From Candidatus Woesearchaeota archaeon CG_4_10_14_0_2_um_filter_33_13 (GTDB lineage Archaea > Nanobdellota > Nanobdellia > Woesearchaeales > GW2011-AR9), in assembly GCA_002792115.1 (NCBI GenBank), contig PFNQ01000048.1, positions 1 to 35,500 on the forward strand: a stretch of 35,500 nt of DNA, in the 5' to 3' direction. Both the position numbers and the translations under genes were made by a program. Below, piece after piece: positions 31,250 through 35,500 of this stretch. Every line of letters begins with the position of its first letter. The first letter of the stretch is position 1. The notes beneath the pieces are model-generated. The model searched no databases. It was not told where the DNA came from and worked only from the letters and a program-made list of their open reading frames with translations.

Positions 31250-31543
31250 ATGTTAAACAAGTTAGAAAAAAAAGTTCGTAATTTGGAAAAGAAAGAGTTG
31301 AGGGTTATTAAAAAGGAAGATCAAACCTTTACACAGAAATTATCCTCTATGAAAACACACCATCAGATAATCTATGCGTTGATTGTTGGTTTTGCAGCAA
31401 TCTCTTATTGGCGAGGAGTGTGGGGATTAAGTGATGTTTATATTCTCCCAAATAATTACGGATTGAGTAGTGTTGTTTCTTTGATTTTGGGATTAGTTTT
31501 GTTAATAGGTACGCATTACTTTACAAAAGAATTTTTAAATTAA
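31250..31543 (+). CDS. Small two-helix membrane protein
   Basis: A 97-aa protein with a basic helical N-terminus (LEKKVRNLEKKELRVIKK) and two membrane helices (about 38-60 and 72-92). MKTHHQIIYALIVGFAAISYWRGVWGLSDVYILPNN followed by SLILGLVLLIGTHYFT is a layout I have seen repeatedly in small archaeal membrane proteins of unknown function, with a conserved 'RG.WGL.D.Y..P' centre. TTTAAATAC lies 24-32 nt upstream, so the mRNA is probably leaderless. Its stop codon interlocks through TTAA with that of the convergent Nudix gene. Confidence 0.78.
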   Translation: MLNKLEKKVRNLEKKELRVIKKEDQTFTQKLSSMKTHHQIIYALIVGFAAISYWRGVWGLSDVYILPNNYGLSSVVSLILGLVLLIGTHYFTKEFLN

Positions 31544-31923
31544 TTTTGGGTAAAATATCTTTTTACAAACGGAGTTAGATCTAAAGAAATAATTTGTTCT
31601 TTGGTCAACCAAGAAAATTTAAAATGGTCTTCACTTAATTTAACCTTGCCATCATATCCTTTTATTGAAAAGATAGTGTAACTTATGTTTACTTTACTTT
31701 CTAGATGGTTATCTTGAATAATTATTTTGTCAAGAATTATTGTTAAACCAGTTTCTTCTTTGGTTTCTCGGACGGCACAGTGTTCTGCGGTTTCTTTTGG
31801 TTCTATCTTTCCTCCAGGAAAGTCCCACAATGAAGGAAAGAACTTTGATAAAACAGACCTTTTGATTAACAAATATTTATCTTGATTTTTAACTACTATT
31901 TTAACAACATTTATTGTTTTCAT
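31540..31923 (-). CDS. Nudix hydrolase
   Basis: A 127-aa single-domain Nudix enzyme. The Nudix box is complete: GGKIEPKETAEHCAVRETKEETGL fits GX5EX7REUXEEXGU, which binds Mg and cleaves nucleoside diphosphate-linked substrates. FPSLWDFPGG upstream is typical of MutT-type members, so 8-oxo-dGTP or another oxidised nucleotide is possible, which would fit with Fpg in the genome. The substrate is not proven. It starts with an ATGA overlap on the XRE-CBS gene, so the regulator and enzyme form one operon. Confidence 0.92.
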   Translation of the reverse strand: MKTINVVKIVVKNQDKYLLIKRSVLSKFFPSLWDFPGGKIEPKETAEHCAVRETKEETGLTIILDKIIIQDNHLESKVNISYTIFSIKGYDGKVKLSEDHFKFSWLTKEQIISLDLTPFVKRYFTQN

Positions 31924-32459
31924 GAAATCTTACCTAAAATATCTGCTTTAGAAACTATTCCCTGAATTTCTCCTTTATTGCCTACTAAGACGATTTGAAA
32001 AACTTTTAATAACTCTAAAATAACTTTTCTTGGAGTATCTAATGCAACAATTGGCGGAACATCTGCCATAATCTCTCTAACTTCTTTTTCTGCTAAATTT
32101 TTATCAAAATTTTCTAGGATAGTACTTTCAGAGATAAAGCCAACAATTCGAGATTTATCTCCTATCGGAACTTGAGAGATTCCATGTCTCTTCATTTTTT
32201 GGATGATGTTTGCTACTTTTTCTTCCGGCTCGGAAAAGATAATTTTTTTGTTCATTATCTCTTTAGCTATTGGTTCTTTTTTTCCTTGCTCTTCATGTAA
32301 TACATCTAGGATTCGTTTTGCTTTACCATATGTTGGTTCAATCAATCCTGCTTCTATTTTAGCGATAAAACTTTGTGATACTTCTGCTTTATCAGCCAAT
32401 TCCTTTTGATTCCAGCCTAAGCGCTTCCTTAATACTTTGACTTGTTCTAATTCATTCAT
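31920..32459 (-). CDS. XRE helix-turn-helix regulator with CBS pair
   Basis: A 179-aa protein. Residues 5-55 are an XRE/Cro-type DNA-binding domain (VLRKRLGWNQKELADKAEVSQSFIAKIEAGLIEPTYGKAKRILDVL). Residues about 62-178 form two CBS motifs (IMNKKIIFSEPEEKVANIIQKMKRHGISQVPIGD..., then IMADVPPIVALDTPRKVILELLKVFQIVLVGN...), which usually sense adenine nucleotides or SAM. The architecture is known in archaea. It heads an operon with a Nudix hydrolase and is divergent from the metK operon. A perfect inverted repeat covers its own TATA box, so autoregulation is likely, perhaps along with metK control; SAM or ATP would be a natural CBS ligand. Confidence 0.92.
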   Translation of the reverse strand: MNELEQVKVLRKRLGWNQKELADKAEVSQSFIAKIEAGLIEPTYGKAKRILDVLHEEQGKKEPIAKEIMNKKIIFSEPEEKVANIIQKMKRHGISQVPIGDKSRIVGFISESTILENFDKNLAEKEVREIMADVPPIVALDTPRKVILELLKVFQIVLVGNKGEIQGIVSKADILGKIS

Positions 32460-32481
32460 ATGGTTTAAAGAATATACTTTC

Positions 32482-32489
32482 TTTATAAA
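32482..32489 (-). promoter_or_regulatory. TATA box of the XRE-CBS/Nudix operon
   Basis: TTTATAAA lies 23-30 nt from the minus-strand ATG at 32459, predicting a leaderless transcript. Its right edge overlaps the inverted repeat at 32488-32507. Confidence 0.65.
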
Positions 32490-32507
32490 TATTCCGATTG
32501 GAATATT
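32488..32507. promoter_or_regulatory. Operator-like inverted repeat AATATTCC-N4-GGAATATT
   Basis: A perfect 8-bp inverted repeat with spacer GATT. It covers the BRE side of the XRE-CBS TATA box, where a bound dimer would block TFB/TBP. It is 14 nt upstream of the TATA (32521-32528) of the divergent metK operon, so it could affect both. The XRE-CBS protein is the likely ligand. Confidence 0.7.
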
Positions 32508-32520
32508 ATTTTCAAAAGAG

Positions 32521-32528
32521 TTTATAAT
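32521..32528 (+). promoter_or_regulatory. TATA box of the unknown-metK operon
   Basis: TTTATAAT with a predicted start near 32548. AGGGAGGAG at 32556-32564 is the Shine-Dalgarno for the ATG at 32573. Confidence 0.55.
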
Positions 32529-32572
32529 GAATTTGTAGTTGTTGATAGATTAAATAGGGAGGAGATTTAACT

Positions 32573-32926
32573 ATGGTCGCACAAACTCTTACGGAGAAGG
32601 TTTTACCTTATGACACTCGAATAAATCGAGAACTAAAAGATCTTGCAGGTAAAAAAGAACTGGCTAGTTTGGTTTTAGGACACGTTTTGGCTTACTTGAG
32701 TGAAGATGGATCTAGACCAATGCAACATGAAGTAGTCTATGGATTAAGGATTGCGGGAGAATTAGCAAGAGAAGATCCACAAGTTTGTGAGTTGATTACA
32801 GAACTAGGAAATACGTATAATCAATCAGTTGATCGTGGAAGCCAGATTCATCGAGTAAATTTTTACAGAGATGGTCCAGTGGGGGACAAGTCTATTGTTG
32901 ACACATTAAGATTTGAGGTAAATTAA
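32573..32926 (+). CDS. Small soluble protein upstream of metK, unknown
   Basis: A 117-aa acidic helical protein with no cysteine motif; one Cys at [11 protein letters not shown]. No signal peptide or membrane helix. I do not recognise the family. It lies 1 nt upstream of metK and follows a strong GGGAGGAG, so the pair is one operon. The C-terminal half ([28 protein letters not shown]) looks like a beta-hairpin with a Gly-Pro turn. A link to SAM metabolism is only positional. Arg- and Glu-rich composition differs from the Lys/Asn-rich neighbours. Confidence 0.65.
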   Translation: MVAQTLTEKVLPYDTRINRELKDLAGKKELASLVLGHVLAYLSEDGSRPMQHEVVYGLRIAGELAREDPQVCELITELGNTYNQSVDRGSQIHRVNFYRDGPVGDKSIVDTLRFEVN

Positions 32927-32927
32927 A

Positions 32928-34103
32928 ATGAAAGAAAAATATTTTTTTACAAGTGAAAGTGTTACTGAAGGTCATCCAGACAAGATGTGTGATCAAATAA
33001 GTGATGCAGTATTGGACGCTATTTATACTGAAGATCCTAACGCAAGGGTTGCAGTTGAATGTTTAACTAAGACAGGATTTGTTGTAGTTGCTGGTGAAGT
33101 AACAACTAATACTTATGTTGATGTACAAAAGATTGTTAGAGATACTGTTTTAGAGATAGGTTATGATAAACCCGATTATGGATTTGAAGGAAGCACTTGC
33201 GGTGTTCTTGTAGCACTTTCAGAACAATCTCCAGATATTTCTCAAGGTGTTTCTGAAGGTCAAGGTTTATATGAAGAACAAGGTGCTGGTGACCAAGGAT
33301 TAATGTTTGGTTTTGCAACTAATGAAACTCCTGAATTTATGCCTCTGCCAATTGTTCTTGCTCACAAACTTACACAAAGATTAGCTTCTGCTCGTAAAAG
33401 AGGAGAAATTTGGTATTTGAGGCCAGATGGAAAATCTCAAGTTACTATTGAATATTATAATGGTAAGCCCAAACGGGTTGATGCAGTTGTAATCTCTATT
33501 CAACACCATCCTGATGTTGATTTAGAGACGATAAGAAAAGACATGATTGAGAAGATTATCAAACCAATCTGTAATGAATGGATTGATGCAGAAACAAAAT
33601 ATTTTGTAAATCCAACTGGTAAGTTTGTTATTGGTGGTCCCGTAGGAGATGCAGGAGTTACAGGGAGAAAAATTATTGTTGATACTTATGGTGGACATGG
33701 GTCTCATGGTGGAGGGGCTTTCTCTGGAAAAGATCCTAGTAAAGTAGATCGTTCTGCGGCTTATTACGCAAGATACGTAGCTAAGAACATTGTCGCTGCT
33801 GGTCTTGCTGATAAGTGTGAATTACAAGTTGCTTATGCTATTGGTGTTTCTAAACCCGTTTCAATTTTAGTTGATACTTTTGGTACTAATAAAATTCCTG
33901 AAGAACAGATTGAAGCTTTAGTTGAAAAGAACTTTGATTTCAGACCAAAAGCAATAATTGAACACTTAAGATTGAGAAGACCAATCTACAAAAAGACTGC
34001 TGCTTATGGACACTTTGGTAGAAATGATCCGGACTTTACCTGGGAGAAAACTGATAAAGTTGAAGCCTTAAAATTAGGATTGGGTTCTGAAAGTAATCTT
34101 TAA
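32928..34103 (+). CDS. metK: S-adenosylmethionine synthetase, bacterial type
   Basis: This enzyme makes SAM from methionine and ATP. The 391-aa sequence is of the bacterial/eukaryotic MetK form, not the divergent archaeal MAT. It has [25 protein letters not shown] (ATP and methionine site), [12 protein letters not shown] (catalytic loop and signature 1), [21 protein letters not shown], and [20 protein letters not shown] (signature 2). The C-terminal part ([16 protein letters not shown]) is complete. It is probably an ancient transfer. The product feeds the radical SAM protein and methylases. An XRE-CBS regulator reads divergently upstream and could tune this gene. Confidence 0.98.
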   Translation: MKEKYFFTSESVTEGHPDKMCDQISDAVLDAIYTEDPNARVAVECLTKTGFVVVAGEVTTNTYVDVQKIVRDTVLEIGYDKPDYGFEGSTCGVLVALSEQSPDISQGVSEGQGLYEEQGAGDQGLMFGFATNETPEFMPLPIVLAHKLTQRLASARKRGEIWYLRPDGKSQVTIEYYNGKPKRVDAVVISIQHHPDVDLETIRKDMIEKIIKPICNEWIDAETKYFVNPTGKFVIGGPVGDAGVTGRKIIVDTYGGHGSHGGGAFSGKDPSKVDRSAAYYARYVAKNIVAAGLADKCELQVAYAIGVSKPVSILVDTFGTNKIPEEQIEALVEKNFDFRPKAIIEHLRLRRPIYKKTAAYGHFGRNDPDFTWEKTDKVEALKLGLGSESNL

Positions 34104-34110
34104 GGTTAAA

Positions 34111-34118
34111 TTTATATA
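34111..34118 (+). promoter_or_regulatory. TATA box of the first Cys-rich lipoprotein gene
   Basis: TTTATATAC followed by T-rich sequence; a start near 34138 is expected and GTAGGTGAT at 34152-34160 is the ribosome site. The second lipoprotein gene has a matching arrangement: TTTTATATAC near 34806-34815 and TGTAGGTGAT before its ATG. Confidence 0.55.
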
Positions 34119-34165
34119 CTTCCTTTCTTTTTTCTTTTCTATTAAAAAAGTGTAGGTGATGTTTA

Positions 34166-34612
34166 ATGAGAACAATTGGAATTTTAGTTTTGATGCTTTT
34201 GGTTGTTTCGATCTTTTTAGTAAGTTGTTCAACGGAAGATGCTGTTCAGCTTTCAGACGAACAATTGTCTGAGATGAGTAATGATGAGTTAGAAGTAATT
34301 GCAGAAGGAATTGATAACAATGATGCTATAGCTGGACAGGCGGTAAAGTCTTTAAATATTAATACGCGTTTAGCAGCGAGCCAAAAGCTGATTGAAAAAC
34401 TGAAAACACAGATTAGTCTTAACAAACAAGTTATTATTGCCGATAATAAATATGTGGAGATTAGTGGTGCTAAAGCTACTCTAAAATCGGATTTGATAAA
34501 TACTTTAATTGGGAGTGGTGTTATTTCTGGTCAATACGAGAATTGTTGCAAAGAAGAATGTGTAACAAATCCTGATGGTGGTTTTACTTGTTATGTAACT
34601 TGTGTTTGTTAA
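34166..34612 (+). CDS. Cys-rich lipoprotein A
   Basis: A 148-aa exported lipoprotein. The signal MRTIGILVLMLLVVSIFLVSC ends in a lipobox (LVSC, Cys21 as lipid site). The mature part is acidic and helical (QLSDEQLSEMSNDELEVIAEGID), then a Lys-rich segment, and ends in a six-Cys cluster: NCCKEEC...FTCYVTCVC (Cys127, 128, 132, 142, 146, 148), suited to three disulfides. No known family. The next gene is a related protein with the same end motif, so the two are probably paralogues. The function on the cell surface is unknown. Confidence 0.75.
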   Translation: MRTIGILVLMLLVVSIFLVSCSTEDAVQLSDEQLSEMSNDELEVIAEGIDNNDAIAGQAVKSLNINTRLAASQKLIEKLKTQISLNKQVIIADNKYVEISGAKATLKSDLINTLIGSGVISGQYENCCKEECVTNPDGGFTCYVTCVC

Positions 34613-34873
34613 ATCTCTAATTTATTTTTTATTGTTTTTATTTTCTATAATCCCCGCTTTAGTGATCCACTTTTGGTGGGTGGATAAACAGAACCCCTTT
34701 AGGGTGTGATAAAAAGAGAAGCTTTTTCTTTAAGTTCTTTCTAATAATTTTTGCATAGCGAATTAAATTTAATATGAGCTTATACTATTTTTGTATCATA
34801 GTAATTTTTATATACTCTACAATTATCTTAAACCTATAATTTTAACTTAACAAAAAATGTAGGTGATAAAAAG
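34613..34873. other. Intergenic region with three consecutive hairpins
   Basis: Between the two lipoprotein genes, 261 nt hold three hairpins in a row: ATCCAC/GTGGAT (34665-34685, 9-nt loop), ACCC/GGGT (34693-34705), and AAAAAG/CTTTTT (34711-34727). They may form a terminator or a structured 3' end for lipoprotein A. The rest is AT-rich and contains the TATA box (about 34806-34815) of lipoprotein B. Confidence 0.5.
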
Positions 34874-35398
34874 ATGAAAAAAATGTTTATTTTGGTTGTT
34901 ATTGCCATAATGGTGATGACGGTATTCTTAATAGGTTGTGCAGAAAAGACGCCAACTGATGGTTCTGATACAATTGAAGTTGTCGATGAAGATGGCGCTT
35001 TAATTGGGGAAGCTACTCGTTCTGGAAGTCAGTTTAAGTTAACACCATCTCTTGGATCTAACGTGGGCGTCTCAAAGGAATTGAACACTTTTATGGAGAG
35101 TATGGCATTTAGAACAAAGGTAGTAAATGTCATTCGTCAAGGAATGGTAACAACCTATGCACTGGACGATGAAAATTGTGATAATGCGTGTGAAAAGGCT
35201 GGGTTTGATGATGGTACGGAAGTAGTACCCCTTAAAAAAGAATGTTTGCTTGCATTTGAATTTTTTAACAATACTATCACAAAACCAAGTGAAGGAGTTG
35301 AAGCTATTCCTTATTTATTAAGAGCATCAAGTTGTGATACATACGCTAATACAATAACTGAGGGTAATAAACATTATGTATACTGTGTATGTATTTAA
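34874..35398 (+). CDS. Cys-rich lipoprotein B
   Basis: A 174-aa exported lipoprotein with signal MKKMFILVVIAIMVMTVFLIGC; the lipobox LIGC gives Cys22 as the lipid site. The mature part begins with an acidic, Ser/Thr/Asp-rich linker. The C-terminal half has six Cys: ENCDNAC, KKEC, SSC, and YVYCVCI at the end, compared with YVTCVC in protein A. A central stretch (RTKVVNVIRQGMVTTYALDDENC) looks beta-rich. TGTAGGTGAT lies before the ATG, the same ribosome-site context as gene A. No recognised family; a paired surface protein is likely. Confidence 0.75.
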   Translation: MKKMFILVVIAIMVMTVFLIGCAEKTPTDGSDTIEVVDEDGALIGEATRSGSQFKLTPSLGSNVGVSKELNTFMESMAFRTKVVNVIRQGMVTTYALDDENCDNACEKAGFDDGTEVVPLKKECLLAFEFFNNTITKPSEGVEAIPYLLRASSCDTYANTITEGNKHYVYCVCI

Positions 35399-35406
35399 GA
35401 AATCCT

Positions 35407-35500
35407 TTATTTTTTATTTTTTTCTAATTCTCTTAACCAAGTTAAACCAATCTTAATCATTAGTTTGTTAAACTTATCAGAAACTTTGTACGTCTTTTTG
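35407..35500 (-). CDS. C-terminal part of a minus-strand gene, cut by window end
   Basis: Read on the minus strand, 30 codons stay open from the right edge (KKTYKVSDKFNKLMIKIGLTWLRELEKNKK) to TAA at 35409-35407. The basic, helical end would suit a DNA-binding or membrane-peripheral protein, but the family cannot be told from so short a piece. T-rich sequence between it and lipoprotein B serves as a convergent terminator. Confidence 0.55.
   Translation of the reverse strand, partial: KKTYKVSDKFNKLMIKIGLTWLRELEKNKK

Noticed and set aside
1-35500. CRISPR array, transposase, integrase, phage or rRNA genes
   Set aside because: Looked for regular 25-40 nt repeats, transposase/integrase motifs and rRNA cores on both strands by eye and found none.

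Overview
The window looks like a chromosomal segment from an AT-rich, small-genome archaeon, most likely a DPANN lineage of the Woesearchaeota/Pacearchaeota type. That placement is inferred from gene content; no search was run. Archaeal signs are ribosomal proteins L1, L10 and P1/L12 of archaeal type, a tRNA-Asn whose anticodon loop holds a short intron with near-canonical bulge-helix-bulge geometry, BRE/TATA promoters (CGAAA followed by TTTATATA-like boxes), many starts 22-30 nt from a TATA box (leaderless mRNAs), GGTGA Shine-Dalgarno sites elsewhere, and an archaeal SbcD-related phosphoesterase. Mixed in are bacterial-type genes often seen in DPANN genomes: grpE-dnaK-dnaJ, bacterial-form metK, Fpg/MutM, a PlsC-like acyltransferase and an acyl-CoA ligase. 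I see no phage genes, insertion sequences, rRNA or CRISPR.

Layout. 1-1.9 kb: a small unknown protein with an alpha/beta hydrolase, then a PAP2 phosphatase. 1.9-5.7 kb: a signalling cluster with a receiver-like protein converging on a coiled-coil protein and a 750-aa histidine kinase. 5.8-9.4 kb: a tight operon of acyltransferase, HisC-like aminotransferase and acyl-CoA ligase. 9.4-12.7 kb: two membrane proteins, fpg, small Zn proteins and a phosphoesterase. 12.7-15.5 kb: tRNA-Asn abutting a secreted serine protease, then small membrane and Zn-ribbon proteins. 15.5-21.6 kb: a regulator divergent from grpE-dnaK-(phosphohistidine-domain protein)-(HD hydrolase)-dnaJ. 21.6-23.3 kb: a 7-TM/winged-helix pair and two small genes. 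23.3-27.8 kb: radical SAM protein, ADP-forming acyl-CoA synthetase and an MFS transporter. 27.9-31.5 kb: L1-L10-P1 and a COG1340-like coiled-coil protein. 31.5-34.1 kb: XRE-CBS/Nudix operon divergent from an unknown gene plus metK. 34.1-35.4 kb: two Cys-rich lipoproteins; a partial minus-strand gene runs off the right edge. No gene-free stretch exceeds about 300 bases.

Most notable points: the L10 frame stops inside an A9 run while 70 codons of good coding sequence continue in the -1 frame; two unrelated enzymes (a PEP-synthase-like swivelling domain and an HD hydrolase) sit inside the chaperone operon; that operon's control region has a CGAAA palindrome able to give a BRE to both divergent promoters plus a 17-bp operator-like repeat at the expected start site; the XRE-CBS gene has a perfect 8-bp inverted repeat over its own TATA box; the acyltransferase has Gln in place of the HX4D histidine; and a cryptic receiver protein faces a histidine kinase.
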